From positions 1 through 42,141 of the forward strand of contig DASYQD010000006.1 of assembly GCA_036005845.1 (NCBI GenBank): a DNA stretch of 42,141 nt, given 5' to 3'. Position numbers and translations under genes: made by a program. Shown here one piece after another: positions 24,122 to 32,493 of this stretch. Origin of the DNA: DASYQD01 sp036005845 (lineage in GTDB: Bacteria > Acidobacteriota > Thermoanaerobaculia > Multivoradales > JAIOJS01). The notes under the pieces were generated by a model, which was not told the origin of the DNA, made no database searches, and saw only the letters and a list, made by a program, of their open reading frames with translations. How positions within the stretch are numbered: position 1 is the stretch's first letter; each line of letters opens with the position of its first letter.

Positions 24122-24206
24122 TGGTGCCGAAGGCCGGACTCGAACCGGCACGGGTCGCCCCACACGGCCCTCAACCGTGCGCGTCTACCAATTCCGCCAC
24201 TTCGGC
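24122..24206 (-). tRNA. tRNA-Leu (anticodon GAG)
   Basis: An 85-nt class II tRNA. The acceptor stem GCCGAAG pairs with CTTCGGC, followed by discriminator A and an encoded CCA (24124-24122). The anticodon loop TTGAGGG gives GAG, reading CUC/CUU. The D arm TGGCGGAATTGGTAGACGCG and T arm CCGGTTCGAGTCCGG are standard. It lies between convergent cyclophilin and secG. Confidence 0.96.
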
Positions 24207-24306
24207 TCGTCGTTCAAAGAGGGCGTGACTGTCAAAGACGACTGCGAATCGCCGCCGGCGCACCGCTCGCGGTCCCGGCGGCGCAGATCTTAGCAAGGCT
24301 CCGCGG

Positions 24307-24789
24307 CTAGTGCGGAGACGGCGCCGGCTTCGGTAGAGAGGGCTGCGGAGCCGCCGGGGCCGACGCCGCGGGAGCCGCCGCCGCCGCCGCCGAAGGCGCG
24401 GCCGCCGGCATCGTGGTCGCCGGCTGCGCCTGGGCCGGCGCCGGTGCGGCCTGCATCGGGATGGTGCGCGCCGAGGCGGGCGGGGTCGCCGGCTTGGGCG
24501 CCGGCTTCGCCGATGTCTGCAGCTCGCTGGCATCGGCGCCGCTGATCACCGACGAAGCCGAGGCGCCGCCCTTGTAGACGGCGATGGCGAGGGTGAGCAG
24601 AATGAAAGCGACGAAGGCCCACACCGTCAGCTTGTGGATGAACTGCGTGGTGCCGCGGGCGCCGAACGCCGTCTGAGTCGCGCCGCCGCCGAACACCGAG
24701 AGGTCCGCGCCCGAGCCCTGCTGGAGCAGCACGACGAGGATCAGGAACAGGCAGACGAGCACTTCCAGCACGTAGAGCACGTAGATCAT
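24307..24789 (-). CDS. secG: Protein translocase subunit SecG
   Basis: A 160-residue SecG, the small two-TM subunit of SecYEG. TM1 covers about residues 2-23. The loop motif LLQQGSGADLSVFGGGATQTAFGARG is intact between positions 23 and 49. TM2 lies at about 58-76. Residues 85-160 are a long Ala/Pro/Gln tail absent from classical SecG (about 75-110 residues). It follows gap-pgk-tpiA on the same strand, a common arrangement. Start ATG 24789 was chosen; GAGGA precedes it. Confidence 0.93.
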   Translation of the reverse strand: MIYVLYVLEVLVCLFLILVVLLQQGSGADLSVFGGGATQTAFGARGTTQFIHKLTVWAFVAFILLTLAIAVYKGGASASSVISGADASELQTSAKPAPKPATPPASARTIPMQAAPAPAQAQPATTMPAAAPSAAAAAAPAASAPAAPQPSLPKPAPSPH

Positions 24790-24862
24790 GAGGTTCCTCG
24801 GAGGTCGCTTCCGGCGTGGATCGCTGCTTCCGGCGTGGCTGGCGGAAAGCGGGGGGATACCC

Positions 24863-25720
24863 CTACCGGCGGGCGCAGGCGTGGATGATAGCCAGGAATT
24901 TGCCCGCGTCAAGGCTGGCGCCGCCAACGAGGAAGCCGTCGACGTCGGGCTGCGCGATGAGCTCGGCGGCGTTGTCGGGCTTGACCGAGCCGCCGTAGAG
25001 GAGCCGCAGAGAGGCGGCGAGCGCCGGCGAGCCGAGCTCGGCGAGCCGCGCGCGCAGGAACGCGTGCGCCTCCTGCGCCTGCTCGGGCGTGGCGACGTCG
25101 CCGGTGCCGATCGCCCACACGGGTTCGTACGCAATGGCCCCGCCCCCGCGCGCAAAGCGCGCTGCCCCCACCCGCCCGACCCCCTCCCCTAGGTTTGACG
25201 TCACCCCTATCCCCCCATCCCCCTGCCCCTCGAGGGGCAGGGGGCGCCCCCACCCAACCGTCAGCGCCATGGAGAGCTGCCGCTCGAGCACGGCGAAGGT
25301 TTCGCCGGCGCGCCGCTCGTCTCCCGTCTCGCCGAGACAGAGGATGGGGCGCAGGCCGTGGCGCACGGCGGCGGCGAGCTTGCGAGCAACCAGCGCGTCG
25401 TCCTCGCCGTGGTCGCGGCGCCGCTCGCTGTGGCCGACGAGCACCCAGCCGCAGCCAGCGTCCGCGAGCTGCGCGCCCGACACGTCGCCGGTGTGGGCGC
25501 CCGCGTCTTCGCTGTGGAGGTCCTGTCCGCCCACCGCGAACGGCGTGCCGGCGAGCGCCTCGGCCACCGCCGGCAGCAGCGGGAACGACGGAAAGATCGC
25601 CACCTCGACGCCGTCGGCGGGCGCCGCGCGCAACGAGTCGCAGAACGTCCGCGCCTCGGCGCGGAGCAGGTGCATCTTCCAGTTGGCCGCGGCGAGCAGC
25701 CGGCGCGACGCGTCGCTCAT
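24863..25720 (-). CDS. tpiA: Triosephosphate isomerase with an in-frame palindromic-element insertion
   Basis: Interconverts dihydroxyacetone phosphate and glyceraldehyde 3-phosphate. It has 285 residues, about 35 more than usual. Catalytic residues are present: K15 (ANWKM), H97 (VLVGHSERR), E199 (AYEPVWAIGTG), and the phosphate loop LYGGSVKPDN. His-to-Glu spacing is 102 rather than about 70. The extra residues (about 154-190, very Gly-rich) are encoded by the G/C palindromic element and its flank, falling just before beta-strand 6. The frame is intact, so the enzyme is probably functional. ATG 25720 overlaps the pgk stop by 4 bp. Confidence 0.93.
   Translation of the reverse strand: MSDASRRLLAAANWKMHLLRAEARTFCDSLRAAPADGVEVAIFPSFPLLPAVAEALAGTPFAVGGQDLHSEDAGAHTGDVSGAQLADAGCGWVLVGHSERRRDHGEDDALVARKLAAAVRHGLRPILCLGETGDERRAGETFAVLERQLSMALTVGWGRPLPLEGQGDGGIGVTSNLGEGVGRVGAARFARGGGAIAYEPVWAIGTGDVATPEQAQEAHAFLRARLAELGSPALAASLRLLYGGSVKPDNAAELIAQPDVDGFLVGGASLDAGKFLAIIHACARR
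25148..25251 (-). repeat. Palindromic element inserted in frame in tpiA
   Basis: Two dyads lie here. One is a perfect 26-bp palindrome (25219-25244, centred on CCCCTCGAGGGG); the other is a GCGCGC-AAA-GCGCGC hairpin (25148-25162). A C-rich linker separates them. The 51-bp part at 25201-25251 (minus strand) matches the intergenic copy at 23116-23164. The insert keeps the tpiA frame and encodes residues about 157-191. The outer boundaries are uncertain; from the tpiA length the insert is near 96-100 bp. It resembles Rickettsia palindromic elements in behaviour but not in sequence. Confidence 0.72.
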
Positions 25721-26979
25721 GCAACGCCCCGCGTGGCCACCGCCGATGCGCTCTTGTCGCCGTTGCTGGCGACCTGCAGCGCTTCGACGCCGGGCAGCGT
25801 CTGGCCGGCGAGGAACTCCAGCGAGGCGCCGCCGCCGGTCGAGACGTGACCGATGCGATCTTCGACGCCAGCTTGTTTGGCGGCCGCCACGGTCTCGCCG
25901 CCACCGATGACCGTGAACGCCTGCGAGGCGCCGACCGCCGCGGCCATCGCTCGCGTGCCGGCGTCGAACGGCGGCTTCTCGAAGACGCCCATCGGCCCGT
26001 TCCAGAACACCGTCTTCGCCGTTTGGATCGGCGCCGCGAAGCGGCGGCGGCTCTCGCTGCCGATGTCGAGCGCCATCTTGCCCTCCGGCACGCCGTCGTC
26101 CACCGCGATCTCGTGAGCGGTCTCCGGCTTGTCGATGGCGTCGGCGACGACGACGTCGACCGGCAGCAGCACGGCGATGCCGCGCGCCGCCGCCTTCTGC
26201 AGCAGCTGCGCCGCGAGCGGGACCTTGTCGGCCTCGTGCAGCGAGGCGCCGATCCGCTTGCCCTGCGCGGCGAGGAAGGTGTTCGCCATGCCGCCGCCCA
26301 GCACCAGCTCGTCGATGCGCTCGAGCAGGTTGTCGATGGTGTCGATCTTGCCTTCGATCTTGGCGCCGCCGATGACGGCGGCGAACGGCTTGGCGGGGTC
26401 GCGGAGCAGCCGCGACAGCGCCTCGACCTCCTTGACCAGCAGCCGGCCCGCGGCCTTCTTCGCCACGCGCTGCGGCACGCCGACGACCGACGTGTGCGCG
26501 CGATGCGCGGCGCCAAAGGCGTCGTCGACGTAGGCATCGGCGTTCGCGGCCAGCGCTGCGGCGAAGCCCTCGTCGTTCTTCTCCTCGCCGGCGTGGTAGC
26601 GCAGGTTCTCGAGCAGGCAGACGCCGCCCTCGGGCAGCGAAGCCGCGGCGCTCGCCGCCGCCTCGCCGATGCAGTCGGCGGCGAACCCGACCGGCGCGTC
26701 GAGCAGCGCCGCGAGCGCCGCCGCCACCGGCCGCAAGCTGTACTTCGGATCCGCCTTCCCCTTCGGCCGCCCGAGATGCGAGGCGAGCAGCACGCGCGCG
26801 CCGGCTCGGCGCAGCTCCGCGATCGTCGGCAGCGCCTCGCGCAGCCGCGTATCGTCGCCCACGGCCTTGTCTCCGGATTGCCCATCCGCGAGCGGCACGT
26901 TGAAGTCGACGCGCACGAAGACGCGTTTCCCGCGCAGGCCCGGCAGGTCGAGGTCGTCGAGGGTGAGCAGGCGGCTCAT
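25717..26979 (-). CDS. pgk: Phosphoglycerate kinase
   Basis: Transfers phosphate between 1,3-bisphosphoglycerate and ADP in glycolysis. It has 420 residues from ATG 26979. N-terminal VFVRVDFNVPL, LASHLGRPKG and LLENLRYHAGEEKND bind 3-phosphoglycerate. C-terminal AVIGGAKIEGKIDTIDNLL, VFWNGPMGVFEKPPF and VSTGGGASLEFLAG form the nucleotide domain. It overlaps gap by 4 bp upstream and tpiA by 4 bp downstream, so the three are translationally coupled. Confidence 0.97.
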   Translation of the reverse strand: MSRLLTLDDLDLPGLRGKRVFVRVDFNVPLADGQSGDKAVGDDTRLREALPTIAELRRAGARVLLASHLGRPKGKADPKYSLRPVAAALAALLDAPVGFAADCIGEAAASAAASLPEGGVCLLENLRYHAGEEKNDEGFAAALAANADAYVDDAFGAAHRAHTSVVGVPQRVAKKAAGRLLVKEVEALSRLLRDPAKPFAAVIGGAKIEGKIDTIDNLLERIDELVLGGGMANTFLAAQGKRIGASLHEADKVPLAAQLLQKAAARGIAVLLPVDVVVADAIDKPETAHEIAVDDGVPEGKMALDIGSESRRRFAAPIQTAKTVFWNGPMGVFEKPPFDAGTRAMAAAVGASQAFTVIGGGETVAAAKQAGVEDRIGHVSTGGGASLEFLAGQTLPGVEALQVASNGDKSASAVATRGVA

Positions 26980-28028
26980 GCTGGGATCCCTCCGAGTCGC
27001 TGGGTATTGCCGAGTCGGCGGATGAGGTCGGCGAGCCGGCTCGCGTACCCCCACTCGTTGTCGTACCAGGCGACCACCCGCAGCAGCCGGCCGCCGTCGA
27101 CGTGCTGCAGCAGCGGTAGGTCGACGATGGCGGAGGCGGAGTGGCCCACGAAGTCGCTGGAGACGAGCTCCTCGTCGCTGGTGGCGAGGATACCGGAGAG
27201 CGCTCCCGCCTCGGCGCGGCGGAACGCGTCGGCGACGTCGGCGAGCGACGGCGTCGCGTCGAGCTCGAGCACGAACTGCACCATCGACACCGCCGCCACC
27301 GGCACACGCACGGCCTGCGCGTCGAGCCGCCCCGCGAGCTCGGGCAGCACCAAGCCGACGGCGCGGGCGGCGCCGGTCGAGGTGGGCACAATGTTGATCG
27401 CCGCCGCCCGCGCCCGGCGCGCGTCGGCGAGCGGCGCGTCGAGCAGTTCCTGCCCGCGCGTGTAACTGTGCACAGTGGTCAGCAAACCGCGGCGCAATCC
27501 AAACGCGCGGTGCAGCACCAGCGCCACCGGCGCCATGCAGTTGGTGGTGCACGAGGCGTTGGAGATCACCCGCTGCGACGCGGGATCGAGCCGCTCGTCG
27601 TTGACGCCGAGGCATACGGTGAGGTCGGCGTCGGCGAGGTTCGCCGACATCAGAACGTGGTCGACTCCCTCGCGGAGATGCGCCGCGACTTGCTCCCGCC
27701 GCGACATCGTGCCCGTCGCTTCGACGACGATCTGCGGCGCAGCGTCGCGCCACGGGATACGCGCCGCATCGCGCTCGCTCGATACGCGAACTTCCTCGCC
27801 CGCGAGCATCAGCGTCGCGTTCTCCCCCTCGCCGCGCACGTCGACAGTGCCAGGAAATATGCCATGCACCGAATCGCGCCGAATGAGCGGCAACAACTGC
27901 GACAACGGCGCGAGGTCGTTGACCGCGACGATGCGGAAGTCGCCGCGCCTCGCCGCCAGTCGCAGCAGAGCCCGACCGATTCGGCCAAGCCCATTGATGG
28001 CAACGCGTGGACCCCGTACAGCCGACAT
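26976..28028 (-). CDS. gap: Glyceraldehyde-3-phosphate dehydrogenase
   Basis: A 350-residue NAD-dependent GAPDH from ATG 28028. VAINGLGRIGR (residues 9-19) binds dinucleotide. Asp38 in AVNDLAP suggests NAD specificity. The catalytic cysteine is C160 in SNASCTTNC and the partner His is H187 in TVHSYT. The C-terminus has VAWYDNEWGYASRLADLI. It carries unusual substitutions: SVHGIFPGTV where SxxGRF is common, and LADADLTVCLGVN instead of the usual SAPAKD-type segment. Erythrose-4-phosphate dehydrogenase is the alternative, but the glycolytic operon favours GAPDH. The upstream open frame to 28259 is not coding. Confidence 0.93.
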   Translation of the reverse strand: MSAVRGPRVAINGLGRIGRALLRLAARRGDFRIVAVNDLAPLSQLLPLIRRDSVHGIFPGTVDVRGEGENATLMLAGEEVRVSSERDAARIPWRDAAPQIVVEATGTMSRREQVAAHLREGVDHVLMSANLADADLTVCLGVNDERLDPASQRVISNASCTTNCMAPVALVLHRAFGLRRGLLTTVHSYTRGQELLDAPLADARRARAAAINIVPTSTGAARAVGLVLPELAGRLDAQAVRVPVAAVSMVQFVLELDATPSLADVADAFRRAEAGALSGILATSDEELVSSDFVGHSASAIVDLPLLQHVDGGRLLRVVAWYDNEWGYASRLADLIRRLGNTQRLGGIPA

Positions 28029-28105
28029 GGCCGGCGACGATACCAGCGCAAACACCCCAGGCTCGTGGCGGGTGATCCGATCGGCACGCGGATGCCTAGC
28101 GCCGG

Positions 28106-28217
28106 TGCGGAGGCCAGGCGCAGCGGGCGCGCCGGCCGGAGGGCTCCCACCGCGCGCAGCTTGCGAGCACGGTGGGATACCGGCCGGCTGGCGGGGACCC
28201 GCAGCCTGGCCTCCGCA
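28106..28217. repeat. Long nested inverted repeat between gap and tsaD
   Basis: Four matched stems around a short loop: TGCGGAGGCCAGGC (28106-28119) with 28204-28217; GCGGG (28123-28127) with 28198-28202; GCCGGCCGG (28131-28139) with 28180-28188; and TCCCACCG (28145-28152) with 28170-28177. It occupies nearly half of the 249-bp divergent intergenic region. There is no T-run. It could be a small non-autonomous element or a structured RNA. Confidence 0.75.
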
Positions 28218-28277
28218 AGCGGCGGCACGATCCCGCGCGCGCCGATTGTCCGGGACCACGCTCTAACATGCCGCGCG

Positions 28278-29330
28278 ATGGAGTTCGTGCGCCCGCTCGT
28301 GCTCGCCATCGAGACGTCCTGCGACGACACCGCCTGCGCCGTCGTCGACGGCGATGGGCGCGTGCTTGCCTCCTCCGTTTCTTCGCAGCTCGCCGCCCAC
28401 CGGCCCTACGGCGGCGTGGTGCCGGAGATCGCGTCGCGCGAGCACCTCGCCAACTGGCCGGCCGTGGCGGAGACGGCGCTCGCTCCGCTCGGCCTGGCGC
28501 CGCGCGATGCCGACCTCATCGCCGCGACGCGCGGGCCGGGGCTCGTCGGCGCGCTGCTGGTCGGGCTGTCGCTCGGCAAGGCGCTGGCGTACGCGCTGGG
28601 CAAGCCGTTCTTCGGCGTCCATCACCTCGAAGGGCATCTCTGGTCGCCGTTCCTGGCCACCGGCGGCGAGCCCGCCGCGCCGCCGGCGTCGAGCTTCGCC
28701 GCCCTCGTCGTCTCCGGCGGCCACACCGCCCTCTACGGCGTCGACGGCGGCGCCGTGACGACTCTCGCCGAGACGCGCGACGACGCCATGGGCGAGGTCT
28801 TCGACAAGCTGGGCAAGCGCCTCGGCCTCGCCTATCCGCAGGGCCCGCTGGTCGACAAGCTCGCCGAGACCGGCGATGCGGCGGCCGAGCCGCTGCCGGT
28901 GCCGCGCGTCGACGGCGAGCTCTTCTTCTCCTACTCGGGCCTCAAGAGCGCCGCCATCCGTCGCCTCGAGCAACTCGAGCGCGCCGGTCTCACAGTCGAC
29001 CCCGCCGACCCGCCGCAGGCCGCGCGCGATCTTCTCGCCGCCTTCCGCACCGCCGCCGTCGCGCAGCTCGTCGACCGCGTCGACCGCCTTCACCGTGAGC
29101 GCCGCTTCGCGCTCCTCGCGGTCTCCGGCGGCGTCGCCGCCAACCGCCTGCTGCGCCGCGACCTCACCGCCTGGGCCGAGCAGCGCGGCGTCGACCTGCG
29201 GCTCGTGCCGCTCGCCTACGCCGGAGACAACGCCGCGATGATCGCCTTCGCGGCGCTGCAACGCCACCGCCGCGCCGAGCCCGGCGACCCGTGGTCCATC
29301 GAAGCCGAGAGCCGCATCCCGCTCGGCTGA
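28278..29330 (+). CDS. tsaD: tRNA N6-adenosine threonylcarbamoyltransferase (TsaD)
   Basis: Kae1/TsaD ATPase that, with TsaB and TsaE, makes t6A37 in ANN-decoding tRNAs. From ATG 28278 it has 350 residues. LAIETSCDDTACAV begins the fold. The metal site is H116 and H120 in VHHLEGHLW. ALVVSGGHTALY, DDAMGEVFDKLGKRLGL, FFSYSGLKSA and YAGDNAAMIAFAAL are all conserved. A TAACAT box lies 8 bp before the ATG. TsaB and TsaE genes are not in the window. Confidence 0.96.
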   Translation: MEFVRPLVLAIETSCDDTACAVVDGDGRVLASSVSSQLAAHRPYGGVVPEIASREHLANWPAVAETALAPLGLAPRDADLIAATRGPGLVGALLVGLSLGKALAYALGKPFFGVHHLEGHLWSPFLATGGEPAAPPASSFAALVVSGGHTALYGVDGGAVTTLAETRDDAMGEVFDKLGKRLGLAYPQGPLVDKLAETGDAAAEPLPVPRVDGELFFSYSGLKSAAIRRLEQLERAGLTVDPADPPQAARDLLAAFRTAAVAQLVDRVDRLHRERRFALLAVSGGVAANRLLRRDLTAWAEQRGVDLRLVPLAYAGDNAAMIAFAALQRHRRAEPGDPWSIEAESRIPLG

Positions 29331-29375
29331 CATCGAACGCGCCCGCCGATTGGCACGCGCACCGCGAAACGGCAA

Positions 29376-29401
29376 CGGGCCCAGTCGAAGGGCCAGGCCC
29401 G
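29376..29401. terminator. Possible bidirectional terminator between tsaD and the receptor gene
   Basis: CGGGCC (29376-29381) pairs with GGCCCG (29396-29401), and alternative GGCC pairings exist inside. It lies in the 96-bp gap between two convergent stop codons. There is no proper T-run on either strand, so it may only act as a weak or Rho-assisted terminator. Confidence 0.35.
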
Positions 29402-29426
29402 CGTCGCTACCGAACGACCAGCGCTT

Positions 29427-32417
29427 CTAGAACCGGAATCCCACCGAGAAGCGGAACGTCCGCGGCAGCTGATAGTCGAGGTCGTTGCGCGGCTTGCCGA
29501 AGCCGAGCTGCGTCGCGCTCGCCGGCTGGCGGCGCCAGTGGACGCCCTCGACCGGCGTCTCGGTGAAGGGGTTGAAGCGCTGCAGGCCGGCGGTGTTGGT
29601 GGCCGTCTGCACCGTCGTGCTCACCGCCTCGACGCCGTGCTCGTTGAAAGCGTTGAGCACCTCGGGCTGGAGGATCACCTCTACCTCCTGCGCGAAGAGC
29701 TGCCACTTGAAGGCGTAGTTGACCGCGATGTCGGTGCGCGTGATGGTGTCGGTGCGGAAGGCGTCGCGGTCGGTGAAGTAGTAGGCCACCGAGGCCGGCG
29801 GCGCGGCGTAGCCCGGGTTGACGATCAGGCCCGCCGGCGAAGTCGCCGAGGCGCGGGTGTCGACGTTGCCCACCGCACCGTAGGGCGTGCCGGTGTAGTA
29901 GCTCTCGAGCAGGCTGAGCGAGAGGCTGTGGTGATTGGTGGTGAACGGCTTCCAGGCCACCCAGCCGCGGGCGCGATGGCGCTGGTCGGCGGCGAGGTCG
30001 CCGTCGGGGTTGTGCCGCGCGAAGGCCTTGTACTCGGGGTAGTCGCGCAGCGCTGAGCGCACCGGGCCGCTGCCGGCGGTCTCGCCGTCGACGTTGCCCT
30101 TGAGCTCCGACAGCGTGTAGTTGCCGCCGAACTCCCAGAGGTCGCTCAGGCGGTAGCGGAACTGGGTGTGCAGGCCGTTGTACTCGCGCTTCAACAGGTC
30201 GTCGTCGTTCTCCACCACCGAGAGGTCGAGGCGGCCGAACGGCGTGGTGACGATGCCGGTCGAGAGGTCGGCGCGGTCCATGTAGAAGTCGTGGCTCTCG
30301 CGGTGCACGAGGTCGACGCGCGCCACGCCGCGGGCGCCCAGCCGCTTGCTGGCGCCGACGGTGATCTCGTCGGTGTAGGGCGAGCCGAGGTCGTCGGCGA
30401 TCACCGTGTTGACGCCGGGGATGCTGCCCGACCGGAAAATGCTGGGATCGCGGTTGGCGGTACCGCCGACGCTGTCGAACCAGGCGAAGATCTGCGCCAG
30501 TGCGTCGTGGTTCGACACCGTGGGCGTGCCGGTGGCGTTGATCGACGGGCCGCGGTAGTTCCAGGTGAAGTTCGCCGGGTTGCCCGCCGCCGATGCAGCG
30601 TCGGCCTGGCTGTTGGCCACCGCCGCCACGTAGCGGCCCCACGCCGCCGAGATCTGCAGGTCGCCGTCGCCCTTCGGGTCCCAGGCGCCGGCGAGGCGCG
30701 GGCTGAGGCGCGAGTCCTGGATCACCTTGGCGCCCGACTGGTCCTTGCCGTCGTTCTGGTCGTAGCGCAGGCCGGCGTTGAAGCTCCAGTGGTCGTTGAG
30801 GCGCCAGGTGTCGTTGAGGTACAGCGAGTTGGTCTTGAAGTGGTTGCCGCGGCTGGCGGCGACGATCGGGTTGTACTGGATGATCGGGTTGCTGCCGGCG
30901 GTCGGGTTGACGACGAAGCGCCCGAAGACGACCGCCGAGGCGCCGCTGCCGATGACGACCGGCGTCACGCTGGTGATGCGGTAGTCGCTCCCCGACTGGT
31001 GGTTGTCGGCGGTGCGCATGTCGTCGAAGGTGTCGTAGCCGGCGAGCAGCTCGTGCGAGCCGAGGCGCTCGCTGGAGAGGAAGTAAGTGGCCTTGCCGAG
31101 CAGGTTCTCGTTGCTCCGCTCCTCGGTGCGGCAGACGCCGCAGAAGGTGGGGCTGTTCCAGCGCTCGCCGCCGGTGCCGACGATGAGCGTGCCCTTGATG
31201 AGGTCGGTGAACAGCGAGCCCGAGCCGACGAACTCGAACTTGCGCTTCGAATACTGCGCTTCGACGAAGAAGTTGTTGCTGAAGATGCCGGTGTAGTTGA
31301 GGGCCTGCAGCTTCTGCGGCGTCTCGCGCGAGACCAGGCTGTCGCGATCGAGGGCGACGTTGTTGAAGTTGTTGCCGGTCTCGGACTCGTGGAGGTCGAA
31401 GGCGGTGTAGATGAGGCGGTGCTGCGGATTGAGGGAGAAGGTCAGCTTCCCCTCCAGCCGGCGCTGCGAGCGGTCGACGGGGTAGGGCGTGGTGGCCGGC
31501 GCCAGCGTGAAGCTGGTCTCGGAGGTGTCGAGGTCGCGGCCGGCGAGGAAGAACCAGACGCGGTCCTTCCACAGGTAGCCGCCGAGGGTCGCTTCGTAGG
31601 TCTCGTTGACCTTGTCGGTCTGCGCCACCGTCAGGGGCGTCTTGCCCTCCCAGCTCTGGTTGGTGAAGTTGGTGCGGAAGGAACCGGAGAACTGGTTGCC
31701 ACCCGAGCGGGTGACGGTGTTGATGACGCCGCCGGCGAAGCGGCCGTATTGCGCCGAGATGCCGGAGGTCGAGATCGTCGTCTCCTCGACGGCGTCCTCG
31801 ATGAAGAGGTCGAGCGGTTGGCCGCGCACGTTCTCGTTGACGACCACGCCGTTGACGAGGAAGAGGTTCTCGAACGACATGTTGCCGGAGATGACGATGT
31901 TGGGCACGCGGCCGGCGCGCGGCCCGGTCTCGGCGGCGGCCGGCGAGAGCAGCGTCGCTTGGCGGATGTTGCGGTCCACCGCCAGCTCCTCGACGAAGGT
32001 CTTGGTGTAGGTGACCGACGACTGCGGCGCGGTCGAGATCTTCTCCATCGTGCCGGTGACGACGATCTCCTCCGACACCGAGGCCATCGACATCGCGGCG
32101 TCGAGATTGGTCGTCTGGCCCACGGAGACGACGACGTCGCGCTTGACGTCCTGGAACCCCTGCAACGCGAAGGTCACGTGGTAGGAGCCCGGCGGCAGCA
32201 GCGGCACGAGGTAGTCGCCGTTCTCGGTTGTCATGCCTTGCCGCTCGCCTTGCAACGACGGCGAGGTGAGGGTGACGGCGACGCCCGGGAGCCCAGCGCC
32301 CTCGGAGGTCACCCGTCCGGAGAGCGTCCCGGTGGGGATCTGCGCCGATGCCGCGCTGCCCATGAAGCAGGCGCCGACGAGCGCGAAGAGACAGACGAAC
32401 AGACGGCCAGTTCGCAT
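29427..32417 (-). CDS. Oar-like TonB-dependent outer-membrane receptor
   Basis: A 996-residue protein. It has a signal peptide (1-25, ending SAASA), a carboxypeptidase-regulatory/Ig-like domain (about 28-105, GTLSGRVTSEGAGLPGVAV), a TonB-box-like EEIVVTG (116-122), a plug domain (about 125-235) with GVINTVTRSGGNQFSGS, and a long beta-barrel ending in FRFSVGFRF, the aromatic C-terminus required by BAM. The ligand is unknown; this class is often linked to peptide or protein uptake. A GGAGGA ribosome site precedes ATG 32417. It lies 76 bp downstream of a secreted subtilase gene on the same strand, which fits a proteolysis-uptake pair. Confidence 0.92.
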   Translation of the reverse strand: MRTGRLFVCLFALVGACFMGSAASAQIPTGTLSGRVTSEGAGLPGVAVTLTSPSLQGERQGMTTENGDYLVPLLPPGSYHVTFALQGFQDVKRDVVVSVGQTTNLDAAMSMASVSEEIVVTGTMEKISTAPQSSVTYTKTFVEELAVDRNIRQATLLSPAAAETGPRAGRVPNIVISGNMSFENLFLVNGVVVNENVRGQPLDLFIEDAVEETTISTSGISAQYGRFAGGVINTVTRSGGNQFSGSFRTNFTNQSWEGKTPLTVAQTDKVNETYEATLGGYLWKDRVWFFLAGRDLDTSETSFTLAPATTPYPVDRSQRRLEGKLTFSLNPQHRLIYTAFDLHESETGNNFNNVALDRDSLVSRETPQKLQALNYTGIFSNNFFVEAQYSKRKFEFVGSGSLFTDLIKGTLIVGTGGERWNSPTFCGVCRTEERSNENLLGKATYFLSSERLGSHELLAGYDTFDDMRTADNHQSGSDYRITSVTPVVIGSGASAVVFGRFVVNPTAGSNPIIQYNPIVAASRGNHFKTNSLYLNDTWRLNDHWSFNAGLRYDQNDGKDQSGAKVIQDSRLSPRLAGAWDPKGDGDLQISAAWGRYVAAVANSQADAASAAGNPANFTWNYRGPSINATGTPTVSNHDALAQIFAWFDSVGGTANRDPSIFRSGSIPGVNTVIADDLGSPYTDEITVGASKRLGARGVARVDLVHRESHDFYMDRADLSTGIVTTPFGRLDLSVVENDDDLLKREYNGLHTQFRYRLSDLWEFGGNYTLSELKGNVDGETAGSGPVRSALRDYPEYKAFARHNPDGDLAADQRHRARGWVAWKPFTTNHHSLSLSLLESYYTGTPYGAVGNVDTRASATSPAGLIVNPGYAAPPASVAYYFTDRDAFRTDTITRTDIAVNYAFKWQLFAQEVEVILQPEVLNAFNEHGVEAVSTTVQTATNTAGLQRFNPFTETPVEGVHWRRQPASATQLGFGKPRNDLDYQLPRTFRFSVGFRF

Positions 32418-32493
32418 CCGACGTCCTCCTTTGGGTTGTGGAGCCGAGCTCCTGAGGAGGAGAGTGGCACGAACGAGCCGGGCTGTGAAGCCC

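Noticed and set aside
28029..28259. Upstream extension of the gap frame
   Set aside because: It overlaps the nested inverted repeat, and the GAPDH Rossmann motif begins right after ATG 28028.
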